Shown: positions 8,750 through 17,281, numbered from the stretch's first letter. The stretch: 64,000 bases of DNA from Microbacterium hibisci (GCF_015278255.1 NZ_JADIJC010000010.1:62001-126000), one strand, 5' to 3'. Notes: generated by a model not told the origin, from the sequence alone. Translations and numbers: made by a program.

Positions 8750-8932
8750 ATGAGCACCGACGAGAAGCCGGCGTCTGCGGCATCCGATGAGATGAAGCGC
8801 AAGTTCAAAGAGGCTTTGGAGAAGAAGAACGCGAACCATCGTCAGGGCGAGGCGCACATGGACGCCGACTCGGCGATCCACGGCACCCACGGTGCGGTGA
8901 CCAAGCGCGAGTTCCGTCGCAAGAGCGGGTAG
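8750..8932 (+). CDS. DUF5302 family small protein
   Basis: A 60-residue, charged, cytoplasmic protein with the conserved pattern of the actinobacterial DUF5302 family: a KRKFKEALEKKN helix, HRQGEAHMD, then a basic end (KREFRRKSG). The function is unknown; the basic C terminus could contact nucleic acid. ATG 8750 lies 7 nt after TATGGT (8737-8742), so the message is probably leaderless. It is divergent from pnp and precedes a second small gene by 23 bp. Confidence 0.8.
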   Translation: MSTDEKPASAASDEMKRKFKEALEKKNANHRQGEAHMDADSAIHGTHGAVTKREFRRKSG

Positions 8933-8955
8933 CTCCTGACGATCACGAGGGTGAG

Positions 8956-9141
8956 ATGAGCGACTTCCGGGAGCGGGTCCCCGACGACGAGCGCGAGGTG
9001 CCCGTCGACGACGATGTCGAGTTCGACCTGCCCCCGGCCACGCTCGATCCTCTCGAGTCCGTCGAAGACGACGTCGACGACCTCGAGCTCGAAGAGCGCG
9101 AGGCCGCGATCGAGGCGGGCGAGATCCAGCCCGGCGAGTGA
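8956..9141 (+). CDS. Small acidic protein of unknown function
   Basis: A 61-residue, strongly acidic protein (roughly half Asp and Glu; DDDVEFD, EDDVDDLELEE). No motif is recognised. It has no membrane segment, and the C-terminal acidic helix might form a coiled coil. GAGGGTGAG directly precedes the ATG at 8956, and the gene follows the DUF5302 gene by 23 bp, so they are probably co-transcribed. A basic protein next to an acidic one could interact, but that is speculation. Confidence 0.65.
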   Translation: MSDFRERVPDDEREVPVDDDVEFDLPPATLDPLESVEDDVDDLELEEREAAIEAGEIQPGE

Positions 9142-9424
9142 CCGTCGTCCGACCAGCGATCACCCTCGCGACGGAGGGACGCGTGCACCGCGCCACCCGG
9201 TACGGCACGCGCGCCGGCCGAGTCCGAATGCGTGTGGGCGCAGTAACCGCCCGCTCCGTAGGCGAGGACGCCGAACATCGTCCTCTCACGCGATCTGAGG
9301 GATGACGGCGCGCCCCTCAGCGGTATAGCTTCGGCACCGAAGGGGCCGAAGCGGGGTGCGGCGGACTGGGCGCCGCAGACTGCGAGCGCATCCGCGCGAC
9401 AGGTCCGCAAGCGACGGAGGATCC
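9142..9424. promoter_or_regulatory. Upstream region of the glutamate decarboxylase gene
   Basis: About 280 bp without a supported gene. TATAGC at 9324-9329 is the best -10 candidate, with GATGAC at 9301-9306 as a weak -35 (17-bp spacer). An 8-bp stem (GCTTCGGC 9328-9335 with GCCGAAGC 9345-9352) would form at the very 5' end of such a transcript. GACGGAGG at 9413-9420 is the ribosome binding site. Confidence 0.35.
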
Positions 9425-10792
9425 ATGTATCAGGACGAGGCGCTGCAGCCGACCTTCACCCGAGCCGGCGAGGCGACGACCGCGAGGTACAACGTCATCC
9501 CCGACGGGGAGATGCTGCCCGAGACGGCATTTCGCATCATCCGCGACCAGACGATGCTCGACGGCAACGCGCGGCTGAACCTCGCGACCTTCGTCGGCAC
9601 GTGGATGGACGACCACGCCAACCGGCTCGCCGTCGAGTCGGCCGACAAGAACATGATCGACAAGGACGAATATCCGGCCACTGCCGCGATCGAGGAGTGC
9701 TGCTGGCGGATCCTGGGCGACCTGTGGAATGTGCCCGACAACGACGATGTGATCGGCACCTCGACCATCGGCTCGTCGGAGGCGTGCATGCTCGGCGGCC
9801 TCGCGCTGAAGCGCCGCTGGCAGCACACTCGCCGCGCCGCGGGGAAGTCCACCGATAAGCCGAATCTCATCATGAGCTCGGCGGTCCAAGTGTGCTGGGA
9901 GAAGTTCTGCAACTACTTCGACGTCGAGATGCGGCTGGTCCCCGTCACGGCGGAGCACCCCCTCATGGACGGCACGGGGCTCGAGGACTACGTCGACGAG
10001 AACACGATCGGCGTCGTCGCCATCGTGGGCGTGACGTACACCGGCGCATACGAGCCGGTGAAGGCCATCGCCGCGAAGCTCGACGAGATCGAGGCGAAGA
10101 CCGGGGTCGACATCCCGATGCACGTCGACGGCGCCTCGGGGGCGATGGTCGCTCCGTTCCTGCAGCCGGACCTGGAGTGGGACTTCCGGGTGGAACGCGT
10201 GCAGTCCATCAACACTTCGGGCCACAAGTACGGACTCGTCTACCCGGGCGTGGGCTGGGTGGTGTGGCGCAACGCCGCGGCGCTGCCCGACGACCTCGTC
10301 TTCAAGGTGAGCTACCTGGGCGGGTCCATGCCCACGTTCGCCCTCAACTTCTCCCGGCCCGGCACACAGGTTCTGCTGCAGTACTACCGGTTCCTGCGCC
10401 TCGGCCGCGCCGGCTACACCGCGATCCAGCAGGCTTCCCAGGACGTCGCCGTGTACCTGTCGTCAGCGATCGCCCAGCTCGATGCTTACGAGCTCCTGAG
10501 CGACGGCACCGACATCCCCGTGTTCGCCTGGCGGCTCACCCCGGACCACACCGACAAGTGGACGCTCTATCACCTCTCGGAACGGCTGCGGATCAAGGGA
10601 TGGCTCGTCCCCGCGTATCCCCTCTCGGGCGAGCTGTCGGATCAGACCGTGATGCGCATCGTGTGCCGCAACGGGCTCAGCCGCGACCTCGCCGAAGACC
10701 TCATGAAGGACATCAAGAGCGAGACCGAGTTCCTCGACTCGCTCGACAGCCCCATGCCCCACCCCGGCATCGGTCCCAGCTTCCACCATTGA
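9425..10792 (+). CDS. gadB: Glutamate decarboxylase
   Basis: A 455-residue PLP enzyme converting glutamate to GABA and CO2, consuming a cytoplasmic proton. The Schiff-base lysine is K268 in NTSGHKYG; HVDGASGA (about 233-240) carries the aspartate that contacts the PLP ring, and TSTIGSSEACML (112-123) binds phosphate. The C-terminal tail ends SFHH, comparable to the SFKHT tail whose histidine controls pH gating in E. coli GadB. Length and N terminus (QPTFTRAGEA) fit group II decarboxylases. ATG 9425 has a strong GGAGG. No glutamate/GABA antiporter is nearby; the coupled downstream gene encodes a different kind of membrane protein. Confidence 0.95.
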   Translation: MYQDEALQPTFTRAGEATTARYNVIPDGEMLPETAFRIIRDQTMLDGNARLNLATFVGTWMDDHANRLAVESADKNMIDKDEYPATAAIEECCWRILGDLWNVPDNDDVIGTSTIGSSEACMLGGLALKRRWQHTRRAAGKSTDKPNLIMSSAVQVCWEKFCNYFDVEMRLVPVTAEHPLMDGTGLEDYVDENTIGVVAIVGVTYTGAYEPVKAIAAKLDEIEAKTGVDIPMHVDGASGAMVAPFLQPDLEWDFRVERVQSINTSGHKYGLVYPGVGWVVWRNAAALPDDLVFKVSYLGGSMPTFALNFSRPGTQVLLQYYRFLRLGRAGYTAIQQASQDVAVYLSSAIAQLDAYELLSDGTDIPVFAWRLTPDHTDKWTLYHLSERLRIKGWLVPAYPLSGELSDQTVMRIVCRNGLSRDLAEDLMKDIKSETEFLDSLDSPMPHPGIGPSFHH

Positions 10793-10794
10793 GC

Positions 10795-11436
10795 GTGCGA
10801 CGACCGGTCGATCCGGCCGCGGGGCGGATCCGGCGACTCCGACGGGAGTCCTGGGGCTTCGCGGTCGGATCGGCGTTGTTCTTCATCGGCGTGGTTCCTG
10901 CGTACGCCGCGTGGGCCGGGCCGGTCGGCGCGAACGCGACGTTCTTCGCCGGGTCGATCTTCTTCACCACGGCGGGGCTCATCCAGCTGCTGCTGAGCGG
11001 GCGCGGCACGCCTGACGCGCGCATGAACCGGGCGGACCGCTTCGACTGGTGGGCAGCCGCGATCCAGTTCGCCGGTACGCTCCTGTTCAACGCGTCGACC
11101 GCCGAGGCCCTCATCGCCGCGATCGCGGATCCGGACCATGTCGGGGCCGGGTGGCGCCCCGATGCGTGGGGCTCCGCGGCCTTCCTCGTCTCCAGCGTGC
11201 TGGCGGTGGTCGCGACGAAGGACCGGGGAACGCTGTGGGACCGCGACGCCCGCACGTGGCACGGCACCGGCCTCAACCTCCTGGGGTCCATCGCCTTCGG
11301 CTTCTCGGCGGTCGCGGCGTTCGTCGTGCCCTCCACCGGAGAGCTCCTGAGCCCGCTGTGGGCGAACCTCGGCACCGGGATCGGCGCACTGTGCTTCTTC
11401 GCTGCGGCCCTGCTGGCACGCCGCACGATCGGGTAG
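10795..11436 (+). CDS. YrhK-like multi-pass membrane protein coupled to gadB
   Basis: A 213-residue protein with about six hydrophobic segments (LFFIGVVPAYAAW, FFAGSIFFTTAGLIQLLL, FAGTLLFNAST, SAAFLVSSVLAVVA, NLLGSIAFGFSAVAAFVV, GALCFFAAALLA). The FFAGSxFFTxxGxxQ segment resembles the YrhK domain. The function is unknown, and it is not a GadC-type transporter. GTG 10795 is 3 bases after the gadB stop; TTG 10789, overlapping the stop, is an alternative. This spacing implies translational coupling, so it may help the decarboxylase system at the membrane. That role is inferred from position only. Confidence 0.7.
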   Translation: MRRPVDPAAGRIRRLRRESWGFAVGSALFFIGVVPAYAAWAGPVGANATFFAGSIFFTTAGLIQLLLSGRGTPDARMNRADRFDWWAAAIQFAGTLLFNASTAEALIAAIADPDHVGAGWRPDAWGSAAFLVSSVLAVVATKDRGTLWDRDARTWHGTGLNLLGSIAFGFSAVAAFVVPSTGELLSPLWANLGTGIGALCFFAAALLARRTIG

Positions 11437-11455
11437 GGGGCAGTGAACGGATGCC

Positions 11456-13447
11456 TCAGCCGGCGTGCACGCGGGCAGGCACATCGCCGCGCCCGCCGAT
11501 GAGCACGTAATCCGCGTGCTTGGCGACCAGGCCATCGCCGGCCGTCCGCCCCCGCAGGCGCCGCCATACCCACGGCAGCGCGTCGCGGCGCAGCCACGTT
11601 CCGGCCGCGACCGGATCGTCGTCGGCGTGCAGGACCGCGTCGAGATCGCCCAGCGCCTCGGCATCGGGCACGCCCAGCGTCTCGGCCGCCCGGTACGCGA
11701 GGTAGCGATGGCCTCGGGGGCGCAGGTGCACCTTGTCGTCGGCCCACAGCTCGAGATCGCCGATGGCGGGGAGCCCTCGGGCGTCGAGGACCGCGTCGGT
11801 GTCGAGCAGCACCGCGCCGGTCTGCGCGGCGATGCGGCGCAGCTCGGACGAGAACACCGCGAATCGCCGCGCGAACAGCAGCGCCGCCCGGCGCCGGGGC
11901 AGGAACGGCGTCACGAGGAGCACGTCGATCCCCGAGGCGCGCAGTCGCCGCACGGCGTTCTCGAGTCCGGCCGCGACCGCGACGGGATCGACCCGCCGCG
12001 CGACGAGGTCGTTGGCGCCGATGAGGATCGACACGAGGTCGGGCCGCAGGGCGAGCGCCACCGGCAGCTGCTCGGTCAGGACGTCCTGCACGCGGCGGCT
12101 GCGCACGGCGAGGTTCGCGTAGCGGAACGGCTCGTCGGCGCCCTGCGCGTGGGCCAGCAGCTGCGCCAGCCGGTCGGCCCAGCCCCGGTACTCCCCCGAC
12201 GGCATGCGCGAGGCATCGCAGAGACCTTCGGTGATCGAGTCGCCGAGCGCCACGAACCGCGACCACGGGCGTGCCGGCGCCGACCGGCGGGGCGGGGCTG
12301 CCGGGCGCGTCGACGCGCGCAGCAGCTGAGCGTCGTCGATGGGCCGGAGGGCGCGCGCCTCGTCGTAGTGCTCCATCAGTCGCCGGCACACGGCGTCCCA
12401 TGAGCGGTCGCGCACCGACTCGCTCGCTGCCGCCGCGAACGCGCGGCGCTTGCCCTCATCCCCGGCGAGGTCCGCGACGCGGGCCCGCAGATCGCCGAGA
12501 TCGCCGGGACGGTACAGCCAGCCGTCCACGCTCGAGCGCACGAGGTCGACCGGCCCGCCGGTGCCCGTCGCGACGACGGGCACGCCGCTGGCGAGCGCCT
12601 CCTGGATGGTCTGACCGAACGTCTCGCTCTCGCCGGGATGCACGAACACGTCGAAGCTCGCGAGGGCCTCGGCGAGCGCGTCGCCGTCGAGATGCCCGGT
12701 GAAGACGGCATCGGGAAGCGCCCGCTCGAGCGCGGGACGCGCGGGCCCGTCCCCCACGATCACGAGGCGCGTGCCGGCGACGTCGGCGAGCGCCGCGAGG
12801 TCCTCCACCTGCTTCTCGGGGGCGAGGCGGCCGACGTACCCGACGACCGTCAGTCCGGGGGCGATGCGCGCGCGCCAGGCGTCGCTGCGACGGTCGGCGC
12901 GGAAGCGACCCGTGTCGACGCCGCGACCCCAGCGACGCAGCCGGTCCACGCCGAGGGCCTCGAGCTGCTCCAGCGACGCGGTCGAGGGGGCGAGGGTGAG
13001 CGTGGCACGCCGGTGCAGGCGCGCGATGTGGCGTCCGGCGAGAGCCGCGGCCTGCGGCATCCCGTATCGCTCCGCGTACGCCACGACGTCGGTCTGATAC
13101 ACGGCGACGGACGGGATGCGGAGCACGTCGGCCGCCGCGAGACCCTGCCACCCCAGCACGAAGGGGGAGGCGAGGTGCACCACGTCGGGTCGGAACTCGT
13201 GCAGGATCGCCGTCAGCCTCGCCGCGCGGGCGAAGACGACCCGCACCTCGGGATACGACGGCAGCGGCACCGACCGGAGCAGCTCCGTGCGAGCGCCGTG
13301 CAGGTCGGCGGTGATCTCGCCGGCGCGCGGCGCGATGACCAGGGTCTCGTGCCCCTCGGCGGCCAGATGGCGGAGGACGTGGAGCACCGACCCCGTCACT
13401 CCGTTCATGTGGGGCAGGAACGATTCGGCGAGCAGTGCGACTCTCAC
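11456..13447 (-). CDS. GT4 glycosyltransferase fused to SGNH/GDSL hydrolase
   Basis: A 663-residue two-domain protein. Residues 1-370 are a GT-B glycosyltransferase of family 4, MgtA/PimB-like: N-terminal PHMNGVTGS (12-20), VGDGPARPALE (231-241) and the EX7E element E275 to E283 in GESETFGQTIQE. Such enzymes mannosylate lipids or lipoglycans on the inner membrane face. After a Pro/Ala/Arg linker (about 378-396), residues 397-600 form an SGNH hydrolase: GDSITEG with S404, GAND with N479, and DKVH with D571 and H574. No signal peptide or membrane segment is visible. GTG 13447 is chosen from domain homology; its GGAGG is only 1 nt away, so the start is uncertain. The fusion is continuous in one frame. 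Confidence 0.88.
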   Translation of the reverse strand: MRVALLAESFLPHMNGVTGSVLHVLRHLAAEGHETLVIAPRAGEITADLHGARTELLRSVPLPSYPEVRVVFARAARLTAILHEFRPDVVHLASPFVLGWQGLAAADVLRIPSVAVYQTDVVAYAERYGMPQAAALAGRHIARLHRRATLTLAPSTASLEQLEALGVDRLRRWGRGVDTGRFRADRRSDAWRARIAPGLTVVGYVGRLAPEKQVEDLAALADVAGTRLVIVGDGPARPALERALPDAVFTGHLDGDALAEALASFDVFVHPGESETFGQTIQEALASGVPVVATGTGGPVDLVRSSVDGWLYRPGDLGDLRARVADLAGDEGKRRAFAAAASESVRDRSWDAVCRRLMEHYDEARALRPIDDAQLLRASTRPAAPPRRSAPARPWSRFVALGDSITEGLCDASRMPSGEYRGWADRLAQLLAHAQGADEPFRYANLAVRSRRVQDVLTEQLPVALALRPDLVSILIGANDLVARRVDPVAVAAGLENAVRRLRASGIDVLLVTPFLPRRRAALLFARRFAVFSSELRRIAAQTGAVLLDTDAVLDARGLPAIGDLELWADDKVHLRPRGHRYLAYRAAETLGVPDAEALGDLDAVLHADDDPVAAGTWLRRDALPWVWRRLRGRTAGDGLVAKHADYVLIGGRGDVPARVHAG

Positions 13448-13587
13448 GCCTCCAGGGTGGGGGCGGGAGGGGAGACGTATGCCGCGAACCGGCGCCCACG
13501 CGCAAGTGTTCACCCGATGCACCACGGCGGGTCACCGGACGTGCGCCGTTCGGTCGCCGTTCACCGCGGACGACTACCAAGAGGCAC

Positions 13588-14196
13588 ATGGTCGAAGACC
13601 TGCTGACCGAGGTGGCGCGCAGCCCATGGGCGCTGCCGCTGCTGTTCGCCCTCGTGCTCGGCGACGCCTTTCTCGTGGTGATCCCCGGTGAAGCCGCCGT
13701 GACCGCGTTCGGGGCGCTCGCGGTCTCGCAGGGCGAGCCCGCGCTGGTCGGGATCGTGGTCGTCGCGGCGGCCGCCGCAGTCTGCGGAGACGCGGCCTGC
13801 TACCTCGTCGGCCGCACGATCGGCCTGGAACGGTGGCGGTGGATGCGCACATCGAAGGCGCGGGCGGCCTTCGGGTGGGCGCGGCTACGGCTGGAGCGGC
13901 GCGGCGCGCTGGTGCTCTTCACCGCCCGGTTCATCCCGTTCGCGCGCCTCGCCGTGAACCTCACCGCCGGCGCGACGAAGCTCGGCGCGCCGCGCTACCT
14001 GGCCGTGGCGGGCCTCGCGGCGCTCGCGTGGGCGCTCTACCAGGCGCTCATCGGCGCCGTGGTCGCGACGTTCGTGCCCGGCGGGCCGGTGGTCGCGGTC
14101 GTCGTGTCGGTCGTCTTCGCGGTCGGGCTGGGACTCACCGTCGACGCGGTGCTCGCGCGCCGCCTGAGTGCCCGGAGGTCGTCCGATGGCGAGTGA
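13588..14196 (+). CDS. DedA family membrane protein
   Basis: A 202-residue inner-membrane protein of the DedA/VTT family, implicated in lipid carrier scrambling and membrane homeostasis. Family marks: VIPGEAAV near residue 31, the G-D-x-x-x-Y pattern (GDAACYLVGR), and FTARFIPFARLAVNLTAG, the F-x-R-F-x-P-x-x-R signature of the VTT domain. Several hydrophobic segments follow to the C terminus. ATG 13588 has AGAGG upstream. The stop overlaps the next gene start by 11 bases. It is divergent from the glycosyltransferase fusion, and both may act on envelope lipids. Confidence 0.9.
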   Translation: MVEDLLTEVARSPWALPLLFALVLGDAFLVVIPGEAAVTAFGALAVSQGEPALVGIVVVAAAAAVCGDAACYLVGRTIGLERWRWMRTSKARAAFGWARLRLERRGALVLFTARFIPFARLAVNLTAGATKLGAPRYLAVAGLAALAWALYQALIGAVVATFVPGGPVVAVVVSVVFAVGLGLTVDAVLARRLSARRSSDGE

Positions 14197-15133
14197 GAGC
14201 CCGGATCCGGCGTCCGGGGCCGCCGCCGACGCCCGGCACCGACGGCGAGCGCCCGAGCGGCGTACCGAGCCTGTCGCGGGCTCCCGCGATGATGGAGCGG
14301 TGGCAGACCTCGATGCGTACGACGACGGCTTCCTCGGCATCCCGCTCCCGCTCCCCCGGCCCGCGGACGGGCGCGAGGTGCGCGAGCTGACCTACCCCAG
14401 GTTCACGGTGCTTCTCGAGCCGGAGCGGCGGCTGGCCGTCATGACCGGCGTGAACATCGACGGCTCGTCGCTGCACGACCTGCCGCGGACCGGGGACTGG
14501 GAGCTCGACCCCCGTGTGCCCGCGGCGGAACAGGCCGGACCCGCGGTGTACGCCTCCAACGATCTCGATCGCGGCCACCTCGTGCGTCGGCGGGATCCGG
14601 GCTGGGGCACGAAGGCGGAGGCCCGCCTGGCCACCGAGGCCACGTTCGCCTACCCGAACGCCGCCCCGCAGGCGAGCGGCTTCAACCAGTCGAAGGAGCT
14701 GTGGCTCGGCCTCGAAGATCACGTCCTGGCGTTCGCCGATGCCACGGACGAGCGCGTCAGCGTGTTCACCTCGCCGGTGCTCGCCGACGACGATCCGCCG
14801 TATCGCGGCATCCGTGTTCCGCGCCGCTTCTTCAAGGTCGCCGCGTGGGCGACCGGTGACGGCGCTCTGGCGGCGGCCGGTTTCGTGCTCGATCAGTCGG
14901 AGCTGATCGACCTCAGCCAGGGAGTGCTCGTCGTGCCTCGCCTCGGGGCGTTCCGCACGTTCCAGGTGCCGATCGCCGACATCGAGGAGCTCGCACGCGT
15001 CGACCTCGGACCGCTCGTCGCCGCCGACGTGCTGCCGCCGGGCGACGGCTCCGACGGTGCGGCGGGAACGACCGTGCGCGGAGAGGACGCGTGGCGCCCC
15101 CTCCGCGCACCGGAGGATGTCGTGCTCGCCTGA
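14186..15133 (+). CDS. DNA/RNA non-specific endonuclease (NUC family)
   Basis: A 315-residue nuclease of the beta-beta-alpha metal type. The DRGH motif (128-131, in SNDLDRGHLVRR) supplies the general-base His131; the metal-binding Asn is N167 in GFNQSKELW, followed by the helix GLEDHV. Such enzymes cut both DNA and RNA and are usually exported, but no signal peptide is visible; the first 40 residues are polar. GTG near 14300 (VADLDAY) is an alternative start that would drop this tail. The ATG at 14186 overlaps the DedA gene by 11 bases and has CGGAGG upstream. No inhibitor gene is apparent. Confidence 0.87.
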   Translation: MASESPDPASGAAADARHRRRAPERRTEPVAGSRDDGAVADLDAYDDGFLGIPLPLPRPADGREVRELTYPRFTVLLEPERRLAVMTGVNIDGSSLHDLPRTGDWELDPRVPAAEQAGPAVYASNDLDRGHLVRRRDPGWGTKAEARLATEATFAYPNAAPQASGFNQSKELWLGLEDHVLAFADATDERVSVFTSPVLADDDPPYRGIRVPRRFFKVAAWATGDGALAAAGFVLDQSELIDLSQGVLVVPRLGAFRTFQVPIADIEELARVDLGPLVAADVLPPGDGSDGAAGTTVRGEDAWRPLRAPEDVVLA

Positions 15134-15193
15134 CGAGCCGGGCCGGCGGGCCGAGCCGCGCCGGCCAGTTGGCTGGACAGGCCCGCCTGCGTC

Positions 15194-15841
15194 CTACTCC
15201 CCCGCGAGTCCGCCGAGCAGGTGGCCGAACGAGCGGCCCTCGCCGAGGTAGTTCGCCGGATCGAAGGGATCGGAGTCGGTCGCCGGCTGGCGGCGGGCGA
15301 TCGCCTCGGCGAGCTCGCGCGCTCCGCGGTCGATGCGCTCCCCGAGCGGCGCGACGTTGTCGGCCGACGCTCCCCAGTCGCTCGATGCCGCGAACACACC
15401 CGTCGAGACGGGCTCGGCGTGAAGGTACGTGAAGAGCGGCCGGATCGCGTAGTCGATCGCGAGCGAGTGGCGGGCGGTGCCCGCGTTCGCGCCGATCAGC
15501 ACGGGCTTGCCGGTGAGGGCGTCGGGGTCGAGCACGTCGATGAACGACTTGAACAGGCCCGAGTAGCTCGTGGAGAAGATCGGCGTGACGGCGATGACGG
15601 CGTCAGCCGAGACGACCGCGTTGATCGCCGAGTCGAGCGCCGGCGGCGCGAACCCGGTGAGGAGGTTGTTCGTGATGTCGTGCGCGTAATCGCGCAGCTC
15701 GAACACGTCCACCTCGACCTCGATGCCGCGGTCCGAGAGCTGCTTCACCGTCGCGGCGGCGAGCCGGTCGGCGAGCATGCGCGTGGACGACGGGTTCGAG
15801 AGGCCGGCCGAGATGACCGCGATGCGACGTGGCATGGTCAT
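15194..15841 (-). CDS. FMN reductase, CE1759-type partner of a luciferase-like monooxygenase
   Basis: A 215-residue NAD(P)H-dependent FMN reductase with a flavodoxin-like fold. ISAGLSNPSSTRMLADRL (about 8-25) is the flavin phosphate loop, and TPIFSTSYSGLFKSFID (about 86-102) the second flavin contact. It matches the TIGR04037 (LLM_duo_CE1759) type, which is encoded next to the CE1758-type monooxygenase, as here. It would supply reduced FMN to its partner. ATG 15841 has AAGGAGG about 6 nt upstream and lies 1 nt after the partner's stop codon, so the genes form a two-gene operon. Confidence 0.88.
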   Translation of the reverse strand: MTMPRRIAVISAGLSNPSSTRMLADRLAAATVKQLSDRGIEVEVDVFELRDYAHDITNNLLTGFAPPALDSAINAVVSADAVIAVTPIFSTSYSGLFKSFIDVLDPDALTGKPVLIGANAGTARHSLAIDYAIRPLFTYLHAEPVSTGVFAASSDWGASADNVAPLGERIDRGARELAEAIARRQPATDSDPFDPANYLGEGRSFGHLLGGLAGE

Positions 15842-15842
15842 G

Positions 15843-17069
15843 TCACGCCTCCTTCCGGCCGAGGCCGAACGCCGCACCGGCGGGCGCCGGGCTGTCCTGG
15901 TAAGGGCTCGCGCCCACGAGGTTGTCGCCGCGGTTGGCACCCGGGACGGCCTGGCGCGGGGCCTCGTCGCCGTACTTCGCGGCAACGAGGTTCGCGTGGG
16001 TCGGGGCATCCGGAACCTCCGCCGGCCGGTTCCGCTGCAGTTCCTTGCGCAGCACCGGCACCACCTCGCCGCCCAGGATGTCGAGCTGCTCGAGCACCGT
16101 CTTCAGCGGCAGGCCGGCGTGGTCCATGAGGAACAGCTGGCGCTGATAGTCGCCGTACGTGTCGCGCATCGCGGCGTAGCGGTCGATCACCTGCTGCGGC
16201 GAGCCGACGGTGAGCGGGGTCATCTCGCTGAAGTCTTCGAGCGACGGGCCGTGACCGTAGACCGGCGCGTTGTCGAAGTACGGGCGGAACTGCGTCACGG
16301 CGTCCTGCGACTTCGCGGCCATGAACACCTGACCGCCGAGGCCGACGATCGCCTGCTCGGGCGTGCCGTGCCCGTAGTGCGCGTACCGCTGGCGGTAGAG
16401 CGCGATCAGGCGCTGGTAGTGCTCCTTGGGCCAGAAGATGTTGTTCGCGAAGAAGCCGTCGCCGTAGTAGGCGGCCTGCTCGGCGATCTCGGGCGTGCGG
16501 ATCGAGCCGTGCCACACGAACGGCGCCACGCCGTCCAGCGGGCGCGGGGTCGACGTGAAGCCCTGCAGCGGCGTGCGGAACTGGCCCTCCCAGTCCACGA
16601 CGTCCTCGCGCCACAGGCGGTGCAGCAGGTTGTAGTTCTCGATCGCCAGCGGCAGGCCCTGGCGGATGTCCTTGCCGAACCACGGGTAGACCGGGCCGGT
16701 GTTGCCGCGCCCGATCATCAGGTCGGCACGGCCGCCCGACACGTGCTGCAGCATCGCGTAGTCCTCGGCGATCTTCACCGGGTCGTTGGTGGTGATGAGG
16801 GTCGTGGCGGTCGAGAGGACGAGCCGCTCGGTCTGCGCCGCGATGTAGGCGAGGGTGGTCGTGGGCGACGACGACCAGAACGGCGGGTTGTGGTGCTCGC
16901 CGAGGGCGAAGACGTCGAGGCCCACCTCCTCGGCGTGCTTGGCGATCCGCAGGGTCGCCTGGATCCGCTCCGCCTCACTGGGCGTGGTGCCGTCGGTCGG
17001 GTCCTGGGTGATGTCGCTCACCGTGAAGATGCCGAACTGCATTCCCGACCACGTGGTGCTGTCGCTCAC
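15843..17069 (-). CDS. LLM class flavin-dependent oxidoreductase, CE1758 type
   Basis: A 408-residue bacterial-luciferase-like monooxygenase expected to use FMNH2 and oxygen. Family marks: MQFGIFTVSD near the N terminus, ALGEHHNPPF, LSTATTLITTNDPVKIAEDYAML in pieces, and GGRADLMIGRGN. The C-terminal 60 residues (after VVPVLRKELQ) are a Pro/Ala-rich tail typical of this duo rather than of general luciferases. The substrate is unknown. The GTG at 17069 has GGAG 8 nt upstream; an ATG at 17042 begins the conserved domain directly and is possible. A promoter is visible at 17116-17145. Confidence 0.9.
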   Translation of the reverse strand: MSDSTTWSGMQFGIFTVSDITQDPTDGTTPSEAERIQATLRIAKHAEEVGLDVFALGEHHNPPFWSSSPTTTLAYIAAQTERLVLSTATTLITTNDPVKIAEDYAMLQHVSGGRADLMIGRGNTGPVYPWFGKDIRQGLPLAIENYNLLHRLWREDVVDWEGQFRTPLQGFTSTPRPLDGVAPFVWHGSIRTPEIAEQAAYYGDGFFANNIFWPKEHYQRLIALYRQRYAHYGHGTPEQAIVGLGGQVFMAAKSQDAVTQFRPYFDNAPVYGHGPSLEDFSEMTPLTVGSPQQVIDRYAAMRDTYGDYQRQLFLMDHAGLPLKTVLEQLDILGGEVVPVLRKELQRNRPAEVPDAPTHANLVAAKYGDEAPRQAVPGANRGDNLVGASPYQDSPAPAGAAFGLGRKEA

Positions 17070-17115
17070 GATCGCTTCTCCGCTCCTTCGCCGTGCGGGA
17101 TCTCCGTCGCGGACG

Positions 17116-17145
17116 AATCTATGCAAATGAATGTATCTGGTGCAA
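17116..17145 (-). promoter_or_regulatory. Promoter of the monooxygenase/FMN reductase operon
   Basis: On the minus strand TTGCAC (17145-17140) and TAGATT (17121-17116) are separated by 18 bp, a reasonable sigma-70 type promoter, and the spacer is AT-rich compared with its surroundings. Transcription would start near 17109, about 40 nt before the GTG. Confidence 0.6.
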
Positions 17146-17216
17146 CGCGTCCGCACCAAGGTTATTCCCGAGTGCGTGATCTCTGGTGCCACGCACTTCT
17201 CCCGCGAGCGGAAGCG

Positions 17217-17249
17217 GTGACGGATGCCGGGGCCCGCGGCATCCGTCAC
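17217..17249. terminator. Hairpin terminator after the ROK regulator
   Basis: A 13-bp perfect stem (17217-17229 with 17237-17249, arms ending GGATGCCG and CGGCATCC) around a 7-nt loop. It begins 33 bp past the ROK gene stop and lies upstream of the monooxygenase promoter. No T-run. Confidence 0.65.
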
Positions 17250-17281
17250 CCTCCCAGGAGGAGCCAGCCCGCGGCGGCGCG

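Noticed and set aside
6031..8790. A 919-codon plus-strand frame opposite pnp
   Set aside because: Antisense shadow of pnp with repetitive Arg/Asp/Leu composition and no domain.
8943..9278. Minus-strand frame starting at ATG 9278 with a GAGAGG before it
   Set aside because: It runs antisense through the small acidic gene, where it becomes Ser-rich low complexity, a typical shadow of an Asp/Glu-rich frame.
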